A DNA stretch of 64,000 bases, taken from positions 855,501 through 919,500 of the forward strand of contig NZ_JAIGNS010000002.1 of NCBI RefSeq assembly GCF_019711615.1, written 5' to 3'. The stretch's first letter is position 1; every line of letters begins with the position of its first letter. The stretch comes from Qipengyuania intermedia (lineage in GTDB: Bacteria > Pseudomonadota > Alphaproteobacteria > Sphingomonadales > Sphingomonadaceae). The notes under the pieces are model-generated. The model saw only the letters and a program-made list of their open reading frames with translations, ran no database searches and was not told where the DNA came from. The position numbers and the translations under genes are program-made. Shown here in pieces: positions 1 to 9,633 of the stretch.

Positions 1-945
1 AACCATCCGCAGGCCGAGGAGCTTCTGGAAGCGATCGCGGGCCAGCTCGCCGATCCCAAGGCGATCTCGCAGATCGGCCAGACCATCCGCGCCGCAACGC
101 TCGACCGCAAGAGCCGCGAAGGCCGGATCGAGCTCGCGGACGGCCGCACGCTCGATTACGCGGGCGTGCCGCTGCCCGATGGCAATGGCCTCCTCACCGT
201 GTTGGACGTGACCGCCTCCCAACAGGCCGAAGAGGCGCTGCGCGAACGCAATCGCGCGCTGGAAGAGGCCGATGCGGTGATGACCCGCTTCCTCGCCAAT
301 ATGAGCTACGAATTCCGTACCCCGCTGACCACGATCGGCGGTTTCGCCGAAATGCTGGAAAGCGGGCTGGCAGGCGACTTGTCGCCGCAAGCTGCAGAAT
401 ATGTGGCGGCGATCACCCAGTCCGTCGGCAAGCTGACCGAGCAGGTGGAAAACGTGCTCGACCTGTCGCAGTCCGAGGCCGGGCTCATGCCGCTGCGCAA
501 ACAGCGCGTCGAGCTGTTGCCGCTGCTGACCCGCATCGTGCGCAAGCGCGAACAGGCGATCCTCGACGGCGGCCTGACGCTCGATCTCAAGGGGAATGCA
601 AACAAGGTGGTCGAAGCCGACCAGCAGCAGTTGCAGCGCGCGCTCGGCCAATTGCTCGACAACGCGATCAACAACACGCCGCAGGGCGGCAAGATCGTTA
701 TCGATGTCGCCAAGCAGCGCGGTCTCAACCGTATTGCGATTACCGATACCGGGCGCGGTATGAGCCAGCACGAACTGGCGCGCGCGCTGGAAGGCATCCG
801 CATGTCCGCCGACGGTAAGGGCATCGAGCGTCGCCACGGTCTCGGCATCCCGCTCGCGCGCCAATTGGTCGAGGCGCATGGCGGCACGCTCGATATCCAG
901 AGCCGGCGCAATGCCGGGACCAGCGCGGTCATCACGCTGCCGTGA
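1..945 (+). CDS. divL: DivL-type sensor histidine kinase homologue, 3' part (5' end outside window)
   Basis: The frame is open from base 1, so the gene is 5'-truncated by the window edge; 314 residues are visible. They begin in a PAS-like segment, followed by a helix, a dimerisation (HisKA) domain at about residues 94-160 and a HATPase domain with N box DNAINNT, G1 box DTGRGM and G2 box GLGIPLARQL. In the H box the usual MSHELRTPL reads MSYEFRTPL: the phospho-accepting His is Tyr (codon 307-309). Caulobacter DivL carries Tyr at this place and acts as a regulator of the CtrA pathway rather than an ordinary kinase. Its place directly before tsaE fits divL neighbourhoods as I know them in alphaproteobacteria. 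The kinase family is certain; the DivL name rests on the Tyr and context. Confidence 0.8.
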   Translation, partial: NHPQAEELLEAIAGQLADPKAISQIGQTIRAATLDRKSREGRIELADGRTLDYAGVPLPDGNGLLTVLDVTASQQAEEALRERNRALEEADAVMTRFLANMSYEFRTPLTTIGGFAEMLESGLAGDLSPQAAEYVAAITQSVGKLTEQVENVLDLSQSEAGLMPLRKQRVELLPLLTRIVRKREQAILDGGLTLDLKGNANKVVEADQQQLQRALGQLLDNAINNTPQGGKIVIDVAKQRGLNRIAITDTGRGMSQHELARALEGIRMSADGKGIERRHGLGIPLARQLVEAHGGTLDIQSRRNAGTSAVITLP

Positions 946-1391
946 TCGTCTACCTGCCCGATCTTGCTGCGATGGATGCTTTCGGCGCGAGAATTGCCGC
1001 ACAATTGCGAGCGGGCGATGTCGTGGCGCTGTCGGGGGAGCTGGGCGCGGGCAAGACAACGCTCGCCCGGGCAATTATTGCTGCGCTGGGTCACGAAGGC
1101 GAGGTGCCGTCGCCCACCTTCACGATCGTCGAGACCTACGATTATCTGCGCGTGCCGCTCGTCCACGCCGATTTCTATCGCCTTGAAGATCCGTCGGAAG
1201 CCGAAGAGATCGGCCTCGACGATTACCGTGAAGGCGCCGCGCTGCTCGCTGAATGGCCCGATCATGCAGGCGGGTTTTCGCATGAGGCGGCCTGCCTGGA
1301 AATTACGCTGGAAACGGTGGGAGAAAATGGGGGCGAGGGCCGCAGGGCCGTTGTTAATGCAGGCGAAGCTTGGCAAAGCCGACAGCCATGA
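942..1391 (+). CDS. tsaE: tRNA threonylcarbamoyladenosine biosynthesis ATPase TsaE
   Basis: 149 aa, about the usual length for TsaE/YjeE. A P-loop GELGAGKT lies at residues 32-39 and the family motif PSPTFTIV near residue 57, followed by HADFYRL and LAEWPDH. TsaE is the ATPase that works with TsaB and TsaD to make t6A37 on ANN-decoding tRNAs in the cytoplasm. The GTG start overlaps the upstream stop by 4 nt (GTGA), which implies translational coupling. The next gene overlaps the stop by ATGA. Confidence 0.93.
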   Translation: MIVYLPDLAAMDAFGARIAAQLRAGDVVALSGELGAGKTTLARAIIAALGHEGEVPSPTFTIVETYDYLRVPLVHADFYRLEDPSEAEEIGLDDYREGAALLAEWPDHAGGFSHEAACLEITLETVGENGGEGRRAVVNAGEAWQSRQP

Positions 1392-2377
1392 GCGACACGC
1401 TGCCCGAAGGCATTCACGACTTCCTTGGCGATACCGCATGGCAGGGCGCCGAAATCGCCCCGCTGGTGGGCGACGCCAGCTTCCGCCGCTACTTTCGCCT
1501 CCGCATGGGCGGCCGCAGCGCCATGCTGATGCACGCGCCGCCGCCTGAAGAAGACCCCAAGCCGTTTCTCCACGTCGCAAAATGGCTGGCCGACCACGGC
1601 ATGCGTGCGCCGGCGATCCTCGCGGAGCGGGCGGACAAGGGCTGGATCCTGACAGAGGATTTCGGCGACCAGCGTATGAAGGAATGGATCGACGCCAATC
1701 CGGATGACGAGCACGCGGTTTATGGCCGGGCCATCGATGCGCTGGTGGACCTGCACAAGCTGCCGCCGGGTCCGTTCGGGCCCTATGACATGACCGTCTA
1801 CCAGCGCGAGGCGGGCCTGTTCGTCGAATGGTTCTGCCCCGCCGCGGGCCTGAGGGTGGACGAGAGCAGATGGCATGAAGCTTGGGAGAAAGCTTTGTCC
1901 CCGATGCTTTCCCGCCAGCAGCCTGGCGTAAGCGTGCTGCGCGATTATCACGCCGAGAACATCATGCTGCTAGAACCCGGCAAGGCGGGCGGCGAGCAGG
2001 GGCTGATCGATTTCCAGGACGCGCTCGTCGGCCACAAGGCCTACGATCTCGTCAGCCTGCTGCAGGACGCACGACGTGATGTTTCGACCGAGCTGGAAGC
2101 AGCCATGCTCGACCGTTATCGCCAGGCCGCAGCGCCGGACGAGCATTTCGAGGCCGATTACGCTCGCCTGGGCGCTCAACGCAATGCCAAGATCGTCGGC
2201 ATCTTCACGCGCCTGTTCAAGCGCGATGCGAAGCCGCGCTATCTCACGATGATCCCGCGCGTCTGGGAAGCGATGGAGCGGGATTTGCAGCACGAGGCGC
2301 TTGAACCGGTAGCCGAATGGTTTGTCGCCAATATTCCCGACGACATCCGCATAAATCATGGCGGAAAGATCGCATGA
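1388..2377 (+). CDS. amgK: Anomeric sugar kinase of the MurNAc recycling pathway (AmgK-like phosphotransferase)
   Basis: 329 aa of the aminoglycoside phosphotransferase/choline kinase fold. An N-lobe motif VGDASFRRYFRL is followed by the catalytic loop RDYHAENIML (catalytic Asp) and the metal-binding segment LIDFQDALVGHKAYDLVSLL. In Pseudomonas AmgK phosphorylates MurNAc and GlcNAc at C1 and MurU makes UDP-MurNAc from MurNAc-1-phosphate, bypassing fosfomycin-sensitive de novo synthesis. The next gene is a MurU-like transferase overlapping by 4 nt, which supports this function over drug resistance. The start is the ATG at 1388, overlapping the tsaE stop. Confidence 0.78.
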   Translation: MSDTLPEGIHDFLGDTAWQGAEIAPLVGDASFRRYFRLRMGGRSAMLMHAPPPEEDPKPFLHVAKWLADHGMRAPAILAERADKGWILTEDFGDQRMKEWIDANPDDEHAVYGRAIDALVDLHKLPPGPFGPYDMTVYQREAGLFVEWFCPAAGLRVDESRWHEAWEKALSPMLSRQQPGVSVLRDYHAENIMLLEPGKAGGEQGLIDFQDALVGHKAYDLVSLLQDARRDVSTELEAAMLDRYRQAAAPDEHFEADYARLGAQRNAKIVGIFTRLFKRDAKPRYLTMIPRVWEAMERDLQHEALEPVAEWFVANIPDDIRINHGGKIA

Positions 2378-3096
2378 GCGGTCTCGTTTCCGACACCGCG
2401 ATGCTGATGGCTGCGGGCCTTGGCAAGCGGATGCGCCCGCTGACCGCGACCACGCCGAAACCCATGGTCCGCGTTGCAGGCAAGCCGCTGATCGACCGGG
2501 CGCTGGACCGCGTGGAAGATGCCGGGATCGCGAAGGCGGTCGTGAACGTCCACTACCTCGCCGAATCTATCGAAGCGCATATCGGAGGACGCAAGGCGCC
2601 CGCCGTGACCTTCTCCGACGAACGTGCCGAACTGCTCGAAACAGGCGGCGGCATGGTCAAGGCGAACGCGGCCGGACTGCTGCCCGATCCCTTTTTCGCC
2701 TGCAACGCCGACAGTATCTGGCTGGACGGACCGCGCAACGCCTTCCTCGATCTGTCGCAGGCGTGGAATCCGGACAAGATGGACGCGCTTCTGCTCGTCG
2801 TGACCCATGCACGGGCTCACAATTTCGACGGTACGGGCGATTTCTACATGGACGGCGCGGGCCGCCTGGCGCGCAAGCGGCCCGACCGGATCGCCCCGTT
2901 CATCTACACCGGCATCCAGCTGGTATCGCACCGCCTGCTGCGCGATGCGCCCGAGGGTAAGTTCTCGACCAACATCCTGTGGGACCGTGCGATTGCCGAG
3001 GACCGGCTCTACGGTGTCGCCTTCACGGGCCAATGGTACGAGGTCGGCACACCGCAGCACATCAGGCCCACGGAAGAGGCGCTGAAGGGTGTCTGA
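2374..3096 (+). CDS. murU: N-acetylmuramate alpha-1-phosphate uridylyltransferase (MurU-like nucleotidyltransferase)
   Basis: 240 aa. The nucleotidyltransferase signature AAGLGKRMRPLTATTPKPM is at the N terminus (about residues 12-30), followed by GKPLIDRALDRV and later an NADSIWLDG segment, typical of a GT-A-like NTP transferase. The ATG at 2374 forms an ATGA overlap with amgK and removes the upstream in-frame extension. Together with AmgK it would turn recycled MurNAc into UDP-MurNAc. A general sugar-1-phosphate nucleotidyltransferase is the alternative; the AmgK neighbour decides for MurU. Confidence 0.8.
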   Translation: MSGLVSDTAMLMAAGLGKRMRPLTATTPKPMVRVAGKPLIDRALDRVEDAGIAKAVVNVHYLAESIEAHIGGRKAPAVTFSDERAELLETGGGMVKANAAGLLPDPFFACNADSIWLDGPRNAFLDLSQAWNPDKMDALLLVVTHARAHNFDGTGDFYMDGAGRLARKRPDRIAPFIYTGIQLVSHRLLRDAPEGKFSTNILWDRAIAEDRLYGVAFTGQWYEVGTPQHIRPTEEALKGV

Positions 3097-6000
3097 CGAA
3101 GGCAGGGTCACACCGGAGCCGAAAGTTCACTCGATTGCCGCGCACCGCGGCTTTGCCGATGCCCTGGTTGCAGGGCTGGTCCCCCGCTATTCCGATGACG
3201 AGCTTGGCCTTGCCAAGCTGACGCTGCTTTTGCCCAGCAGCCGTGCGCGGCGCACCGTGTCGGAGGCCTTCATCCGCCATGCGGGCGAACTCGGGCGCCC
3301 CGGCCTCCTCATGCCGCGCATGGTGGTCGTCGGCGATCTCGATCTCGATGAAGCCCTCGGGCCGCTGCTCGATCCGCTGGGCTCTTCCGGCATAAAGCCT
3401 GCCGTCGACCCTCAGCGCCGCATGTTTGCGCTTGCCGCCCTGATTGCAGAGGAAATGGGTGACGATGCGCCCAAGGGGGCGACCTTGCTGCGCCTAGCGC
3501 GTGAGACCGGCGCCACCATGGACCGCCTGCTGGTCGAGGACGTGGGGCCGGAGCAACTGCTCGACGAGAAGGTCCTCGAAATCCATCCGAGCCTGTCGGA
3601 GCACTGGCAGAAATCGCTGCGCCTTTTCGCGCGCGTCCAAACCCGCTGGCTGGCGTGGCTCGACGCGAACAATTCGCTCGATGCGGCAGCGAGGCGCAAT
3701 CGCTTGTTCGATCATGCGACAGCCGGGTGGAAGGCCAATCCGCCCGCAACGCCGATCGTCGCTGCAGGCGTGACCAGCGCAGCCCCTGCGCTTGCAAGGC
3801 TGCTGCGGGTGGTGAGCGAACTGCCGCAGGGTGCGGTGATCCTGCCCGACTTCGACCTGACCATGGATGCGGACGTGTGGGAGGAACTGGGCAGGGCGGG
3901 CAATCGTCCATCGCCCGGCGATAACGTGTTCGCGAAAGACGATGCGGTCACTCACCCGCAGTACCATCTCAAGTTGCTGCTCAACCGCATGGGCGTGCGG
4001 CGCGAGGAAGTGCAGCCCTGGCACCGCAAGGGCATGACCGCAGCCTCGCCGGAGCGCAGCCATGCGATCGGTGCGCTTTTCCTGCCCCCCGAGGGGAGCA
4101 AGGTCTGGGCCGCGCTACCTTCCGAGAAGCGCCGCCTATCCGGTGTGCGGGTGATGCAGGCGGCCAATCCGGAAGAGGAGGCGCAAGCCATCGCCTTGCT
4201 TGTGCGCGAGGCGGTGGAGGCACCGGAAAAGCGTGTCGCTGTCGTGACGCCCGACCGGGCATTGGCGCGGCGAGTGGTGCATCATCTCGCACGCTGGAAT
4301 ATCGTCGCCGACGATTCCGCCGGACGTCCGCTCTCGCAAACAGCGGCGGGACGCGCGTTCCTGCTCGCGGCCGAGGTGATGGCGGAAAACGCCATGTCGG
4401 TATCGCTGATGGCGCTGCTCGGGCATCCGCTTGCTAAGGGCGGGATGGAGCGCGGTGTCTGGCTGCGCCAATTGCGTCGGATCGAGCGCGAATTGCGCGG
4501 TCCAAGGCTGGAGGCGGGCCTCGAACCGGTGGCCGAAGTCGCTGCCAAACTTGCGGAAACGCACAAGAATGTCGGTGAATTTTGGTCCCAGGCAGAGGCG
4601 GCTCTCTCTCTCTTGGTTGAGCGGGACCACGACGCTCCTTCTTCGCTTGCGGAGCTGATCGACACGCTGGCGGAAAGCGCCGAAAGGTTGTGCGGTGAAC
4701 GCCTGTGGTCGCGCGAGGACGGGCGCAGCCTGTCCGCTTTCGTCGAGGAATTTCGCCTCCATGCTCGCGAGGCAGGCTTCACCGTGGCGCCGCGCGATGT
4801 GGCCGCGCTGCTGTCCGATGCGATGGAACAGGTTGCGGTTCGTCCGCCCTATGGCGGCCATGCCCGCGTACAGGTGCTCGGCCTGCTCGAAGCGCGCATG
4901 AACCGCGCCGACTTCGTCATCTGTGCAGGCCTCAATGAGGGCGTGTGGCCTGCGCGCGGAAGCGTGGATGCGCTGCTCGCCCCTCCGGTCCTGCGAACGC
5001 TCGGAGTGCCGGGCGGCGATTTCCGCATCGGCCTGTCTGCGCATGACCTCGCGGGCGCCCTCGGCGCGCCCGAAGTGGTCCTCAGCCGCGCGGCACGGGA
5101 CGAAGGCGGTCCGGCCATTCCCAGCCGCTTCCTCCTGCGCGTGCAGGCGCTGCTTGGCGACCAGTTGCCACGCCACGAGGAGGTGCAGGCCATCGAATGG
5201 GCGCGCGCCATGTCGCGGGCCCCCGATGCCGGGGTCTATCCGCGGCCGAAACCCTTGCCCGATGCAGATCAGCGCAAGGTCGCGATCTCGGCCACCGCGC
5301 TCGACCGGCTGCGCGGCGACCCCTACCAGTTCTACGCCCAGCAGATTCTCGGCCTGAAGGACCTCGACGCCCTCGATGCCGAGCCGTCTGCCGCTTGGCA
5401 GGGCACGGTCGCCCACGAAATCCTGGAGCGCTGGCACCAGGCCGATCCCAAACCGCCCATCGCCGAGGTGATGGAGGCAGTCTTCGATGACCACAATGTT
5501 CACCCGCTGATGCGCGGCCTGTGGCAACCGCGCCTGCAGAAAGCGCTGGAGTGGGTGGAAAGCGAAATCGCGGGCTACACGGATCGCGAAGTGGTGGCGG
5601 TGGAAGCCTGGGGCGACATGCACGTCGAGGGCGTGCGCGTACACGGCAAGATCGACCGCCTCGACCGGCTTTCCGACGGCAGTCTGGCGATCGTCGATTA
5701 CAAGACCGGATCGCCGCCTTCGTCCAGGATGGTCGAACAGGGCTTCGCGCTGCAGCTCGGTTTGCTTGGATTGATGGCCGGACGGGGCGGCTTCGAGGGC
5801 GTCACGGGCGAGGCGAGCGCCTTCGAATACTGGTCGCTCGGCAAGGCCAAGTCGGACAGCAACGATTTCGGCTTCGGTTATGTCGAAACGCCGCTCAGGG
5901 TCGGTAACAAGCGCAGCGGGATCGAGCCGGAGGATTTCCTGCCGAAGTCGGAAGGCTACCTCACCGATGCGATCAATCGCTGGATCAAGGGCGATGCGCC

Positions 6001-6121
6001 CTTCACCGCACGCCTCAACCCGGATTACCCCGCTTACGACACCTACGACCAACTGATGCGGCTCGAAGAATGGCTGCCCCACATGGACGCCGAAGAAGAT
6101 GCGGAAGGCGGCGCGGCATGA
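3089..6121 (+). CDS. addB: Double-strand break repair protein AddB (alphaproteobacterial type)
   Basis: 1010 aa. The N-terminal two thirds is helicase-like, with motifs such as ARVQVLGLLEARMNRADFVI and CAGLNEGVWP, and has no intact Walker A motif. The C-terminal part has a RecB-family nuclease core (GKIDRLDRL followed by IVDYKTG near residue 870). AddB partners AddA to resect double-strand ends up to Chi-like sites before RecA loading. A GTG start overlaps the murU stop by 8 nt and the stop overlaps addA by ATGA, as expected for a co-translated two-subunit enzyme. Confidence 0.92.
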   Translation: MSDEGRVTPEPKVHSIAAHRGFADALVAGLVPRYSDDELGLAKLTLLLPSSRARRTVSEAFIRHAGELGRPGLLMPRMVVVGDLDLDEALGPLLDPLGSSGIKPAVDPQRRMFALAALIAEEMGDDAPKGATLLRLARETGATMDRLLVEDVGPEQLLDEKVLEIHPSLSEHWQKSLRLFARVQTRWLAWLDANNSLDAAARRNRLFDHATAGWKANPPATPIVAAGVTSAAPALARLLRVVSELPQGAVILPDFDLTMDADVWEELGRAGNRPSPGDNVFAKDDAVTHPQYHLKLLLNRMGVRREEVQPWHRKGMTAASPERSHAIGALFLPPEGSKVWAALPSEKRRLSGVRVMQAANPEEEAQAIALLVREAVEAPEKRVAVVTPDRALARRVVHHLARWNIVADDSAGRPLSQTAAGRAFLLAAEVMAENAMSVSLMALLGHPLAKGGMERGVWLRQLRRIERELRGPRLEAGLEPVAEVAAKLAETHKNVGEFWSQAEAALSLLVERDHDAPSSLAELIDTLAESAERLCGERLWSREDGRSLSAFVEEFRLHAREAGFTVAPRDVAALLSDAMEQVAVRPPYGGHARVQVLGLLEARMNRADFVICAGLNEGVWPARGSVDALLAPPVLRTLGVPGGDFRIGLSAHDLAGALGAPEVVLSRAARDEGGPAIPSRFLLRVQALLGDQLPRHEEVQAIEWARAMSRAPDAGVYPRPKPLPDADQRKVAISATALDRLRGDPYQFYAQQILGLKDLDALDAEPSAAWQGTVAHEILERWHQADPKPPIAEVMEAVFDDHNVHPLMRGLWQPRLQKALEWVESEIAGYTDREVVAVEAWGDMHVEGVRVHGKIDRLDRLSDGSLAIVDYKTGSPPSSRMVEQGFALQLGLLGLMAGRGGFEGVTGEASAFEYWSLGKAKSDSNDFGFGYVETPLRVGNKRSGIEPEDFLPKSEGYLTDAINRWIKGDAPFTARLNPDYPAYDTYDQLMRLEEWLPHMDAEEDAEGGAA

Positions 6122-9100
6122 GCGGCAAGGTATATCCCCTCAAGGGCCACCAGATGGATGCGGTGGACCCGCAGGAAAGCGTCTGGCTGTCGGCCAGCGC
6201 GGGCACCGGCAAGACGCAAGTCCTGTCCGCGCGCGTGCTGCGCCTGCTGCTGGAGCCGGGCGCCGATCCCTCGCAGATCCTGTGCCTCACTTTCACCAAG
6301 GCAGGCGCTGCGGAAATGGCCGTGCGCGTCAACGAGGTGCTGGCCCGCTGGGTGCGCATGAGCGACACGCAGCTGGCCGAAGAGCTCGTCAACCTGGGAG
6401 CGAAGAGCGATCCGGACACGCGCGCACGGGCTCGCTCGCTCTTCGCCCGGGTGCTCGATTGCCCGGGCGGCGGCCTCAGGATCGATACGATCCACGCCTT
6501 CGCGCAATATCTCCTGGCGGCTTTTCCGGCAGAGGCGGAAATTCTCCCCGGCAGCCAGCCGATGGAGGACCGTGAGCGCGATCTCCTTAGCCGCGAAGTG
6601 CTAGGCGAACTGCTCGAAGAGGGCGATCCCCGTTTCCTTGCCGCAATCGGCGAAATGAGCCTTCGCAAGGGCGCGGACGCCGTGCGCGGCTGGCTGATGA
6701 AATGCGCCGGTTTCCTCGACCTCTGGTACCAGCCGCAATGGCAGGGAGACCTATCCGGTGCGGTAAGGCGCGTACTGGATGTTCCTTCCGATGCCGGACC
6801 CGAATGGGTGGCCGAGGCGTGCAGCGACGCGAGTTTCCCGGTTGCAAGCCTGCAGTCGTGCAGTCGCATCAATGCCGAATGGGGCACGAAGACTGGGCTC
6901 GAGAACGCCGATTTCGCGGCGGGTTGGCTGGCGGCCGGGCCCGATCAGCGCTTAGAAAAGCTCGACGGCTTCTACGGCACGCTGCTCACCAAGAAGGGCG
7001 AGCCGAGCCGGCTGTCCAATCTCGAGAAGATCGATCCGTCCTACGGCGAATACATCGGGCGCGTGCAGGAGGGTATCCAGCAGGTAGCCGAACGCCGCGC
7101 CTTGCTGGACCTTGCCGATTTCCTCGCGCCTCAACTGGAGGCCGGACGCGCCTTTGCGCTACGGTGGGAACAGGCCAAGGCGCGCGAAGGGCTGGTCGAT
7201 TTCGACGACTTGATCCAGCGCGCCGCACACCTGCTATCCGATGCCGCGGTTGCGGACTGGATCCGCTACAAGCTCGACCGCAGTTTCGATCACATCCTCG
7301 TCGATGAAGCGCAGGATACCAACCGCGCCCAGTGGCAGATCATCGAGGCGCTGACGGACGATTTCTTCTCCGGTGAAGGTGCGCGCTCGGACCGGATCCG
7401 CACGATCTTCACCGTGGGCGACTTCAAGCAGGCGATCTTCGGCTTCCAGGGCACCAGCCCGCGCAATTTCGCCGAAGCGCGCGATCGCTATGCGGAGAAA
7501 ATGCGGCGCACCGCCGATGCCGCGCAGGACTCGCGCGGCGCCCCCGATCCGCGTTACTTGCGCCAATACGGCCTCGGCCAGAGCTTCCGCACCGCCGACA
7601 ACGTCCTCGATTTCGTGGACGAGGCAATCAAGGCGATCGGCTCTGCCGAACTCGGCCTCGACCGGGAGGCAGAACAACACGACGGGCAGGATCGTCCCGG
7701 CCTCGTGACACTCTGGAACACTGTCCACGCCGACAGCGGGATGGCTGAGGGCGACGAAGACGAAAGCTGGCTCGGCAAGCACGATCGCAAACTGGCCGAT
7801 CGTATCGCGCGGCAGGTGAAGCGGTGGATGGAAGACGGCTTCCCGCTGGTGAAAGACGGCACGCCGCGCCGTGCAGGACCCGGCGACGTGATGGTGCTGG
7901 TCCGCAAGAGGCGCGATCTCGCTTCGCTGATCGTGGCGCGCCTCTATCGTCACGGGGTGCCGGTGGCGGGCGTCGACCGTTTGCGGCTGGGCAATCCGCT
8001 GGCCGTGAAGGACCTGATGGCGGCGGTCCGTTTTGCCTCGCAGCCGCTGGACGATCTCACCCTTGCGAGCCTGCTCGTCTCGCCGCTGGTCGGCTGGTCG
8101 CAGGACGATCTCCTGAAACACGGCTACCGCGACAAGGGCGTGCGCCTGTGGGAGCATTTGCGCCGCAGCGAGGACCCGATGGTCGTCCAGACACTCGACG
8201 CATTGCGCGAAATCCTGCGCCGCGCCGATTTCGACACGCCGCAGCAATTGCTGCACTGGATTCTTGTCGGACCGATGGATGGTCGGCGCAAGCTCGTTTC
8301 CCGCCTCGGGCGCGAGGCAAACGACCCTATCGACGAGCTGCTCAACGCGGCCAACGCCTATGCCACCAGCCACGTCGCCAGCCTACAGGGGTTCATCCGC
8401 TGGTTCGACGCGGGCGAGGGCGAGATCAAGCGCGAGGCAGGCGAGGGCGGCGACCAGGTGCGCGTGATGACCGTGCACGGTTCCAAGGGCTTGCAGGCTC
8501 CTATCGTCATTCTGGCAGACGCCGCAATCGGTCCGGACGGTTCCGGCGATCTCGAGCTGGAAGACGCGCCGCTTGGCAGCGAGCGAAAATTCGCCGTCCC
8601 TGTGCCGGGTCTCAGGAAGGACGAGAAGGTCGGCCCCTTGCGCGAGGCCGAGGATGTCGCGTCGTCCGCCGCCCTGGAGGAGCACTGGCGGCTTCTCTAC
8701 GTCGCGATGACCCGTGCGGAAGAAGCGCTGTTCATCGGCGGATCGCTCGGACCGCGCGATGCCCGGAACGGTCCGCATGAGGACAGCTGGTACGCACGCC
8801 TCAAGCCGCTTTTCCCGGACGAAGCCCTTGCCGACGATCTGTGGGGCGCGCGTTACGAGTGGGGAATCTTGAGCGACGTGAACCTGCCTGACGCTGCGTC
8901 GCGCGCTGTGGACGAAATCGAATTGCCGCAATGGGCGAGTGCGCCGGTAGGTCCGGAGCCGCGTCCTCCGCGTCCGCTTTCCCCGTCGGGCTTGGGCGAA
9001 GTCGAAGGCAGCGATCCCCCGCTTCCTCCGGAAATTGCCGCCGGTGCCGCGCGGCGCGGTGTGCTCATCCATGCGCTGCTGGAGCGTCTTCCGGAGGTTG

Positions 9101-9582
9101 ATCAGGACGATAGGGAGGCGAGGGCGCTCGATTGGCTGGCCCGGCAGGCGTCCGATCTCGCCGAGGCGGAGCGGCGCGAAATGTACGAACGCGCGCACGC
9201 TGTTCTGGAAACGCCGGAATTCGCCTCGATATTCGGCCCCGCGGCGCTTGCGGAAATACCGCTGGCCGCAACGGTGCAGGGGCAGGTCGTCATGGGCACG
9301 GCCGACAGGCTGCTGGTGACGGCAGAGAAGGTTACCGTTGTCGATTTCAAGACCGCGCGCAGACCGCCCGCTTCGCTCGATGCGATACCGGAGACGACGA
9401 TGCGCCAGATGGCCGCCTATGTTGCGGCGCTCGAAGCGATCTATCCGGGCAGGGCCGTTGAGGCCGCCGTGCTCTATACCCAGACGCCGCAATTGATCGC
9501 CTTGCCCGCGGCGGCTCTCGCGCCCTACAAGACCGCGTTTCCGGATCGGCAGGAAAGCTTTGCCCTGCCGCCCGTTGAGTAA
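6118..9582 (+). CDS. addA: Double-strand break repair helicase-nuclease AddA
   Basis: 1154 aa, a UvrD/RecB-type SF1A helicase fused to a RecB-family nuclease. Walker A SASAGTGKT lies near residue 28, motif II ILVDEAQDTN near 395, motif III GDFKQAIFGFQGT follows, then HGSKGLQAPIVIL and a motif VI region LLYVAMTRAEEALF. The C-terminal nuclease has VDFKTARRPP near residue 1080. The ATG at 6118 overlaps the addB stop by 4 nt; an in-frame upstream ATG would lie inside addB. It forms the ATP-driven motor and second nuclease of the AddAB complex. Confidence 0.95.
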   Translation: MSGKVYPLKGHQMDAVDPQESVWLSASAGTGKTQVLSARVLRLLLEPGADPSQILCLTFTKAGAAEMAVRVNEVLARWVRMSDTQLAEELVNLGAKSDPDTRARARSLFARVLDCPGGGLRIDTIHAFAQYLLAAFPAEAEILPGSQPMEDRERDLLSREVLGELLEEGDPRFLAAIGEMSLRKGADAVRGWLMKCAGFLDLWYQPQWQGDLSGAVRRVLDVPSDAGPEWVAEACSDASFPVASLQSCSRINAEWGTKTGLENADFAAGWLAAGPDQRLEKLDGFYGTLLTKKGEPSRLSNLEKIDPSYGEYIGRVQEGIQQVAERRALLDLADFLAPQLEAGRAFALRWEQAKAREGLVDFDDLIQRAAHLLSDAAVADWIRYKLDRSFDHILVDEAQDTNRAQWQIIEALTDDFFSGEGARSDRIRTIFTVGDFKQAIFGFQGTSPRNFAEARDRYAEKMRRTADAAQDSRGAPDPRYLRQYGLGQSFRTADNVLDFVDEAIKAIGSAELGLDREAEQHDGQDRPGLVTLWNTVHADSGMAEGDEDESWLGKHDRKLADRIARQVKRWMEDGFPLVKDGTPRRAGPGDVMVLVRKRRDLASLIVARLYRHGVPVAGVDRLRLGNPLAVKDLMAAVRFASQPLDDLTLASLLVSPLVGWSQDDLLKHGYRDKGVRLWEHLRRSEDPMVVQTLDALREILRRADFDTPQQLLHWILVGPMDGRRKLVSRLGREANDPIDELLNAANAYATSHVASLQGFIRWFDAGEGEIKREAGEGGDQVRVMTVHGSKGLQAPIVILADAAIGPDGSGDLELEDAPLGSERKFAVPVPGLRKDEKVGPLREAEDVASSAALEEHWRLLYVAMTRAEEALFIGGSLGPRDARNGPHEDSWYARLKPLFPDEALADDLWGARYEWGILSDVNLPDAASRAVDEIELPQWASAPVGPEPRPPRPLSPSGLGEVEGSDPPLPPEIAAGAARRGVLIHALLERLPEVDQDDREARALDWLARQASDLAEAERREMYERAHAVLETPEFASIFGPAALAEIPLAATVQGQVVMGTADRLLVTAEKVTVVDFKTARRPPASLDAIPETTMRQMAAYVAALEAIYPGRAVEAAVLYTQTPQLIALPAAALAPYKTAFPDRQESFALPPVE

Positions 9583-9633
9583 TTGATCCCGCTGCCCCAC
9601 ATCGGCGGCAGACACGAATTCAGGAGATATCCC

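Noticed and set aside
4136-6082. 648-codon minus-strand frame opposite addB
   Set aside because: Antisense artefact of a high-GC gene; no domain in the translation.
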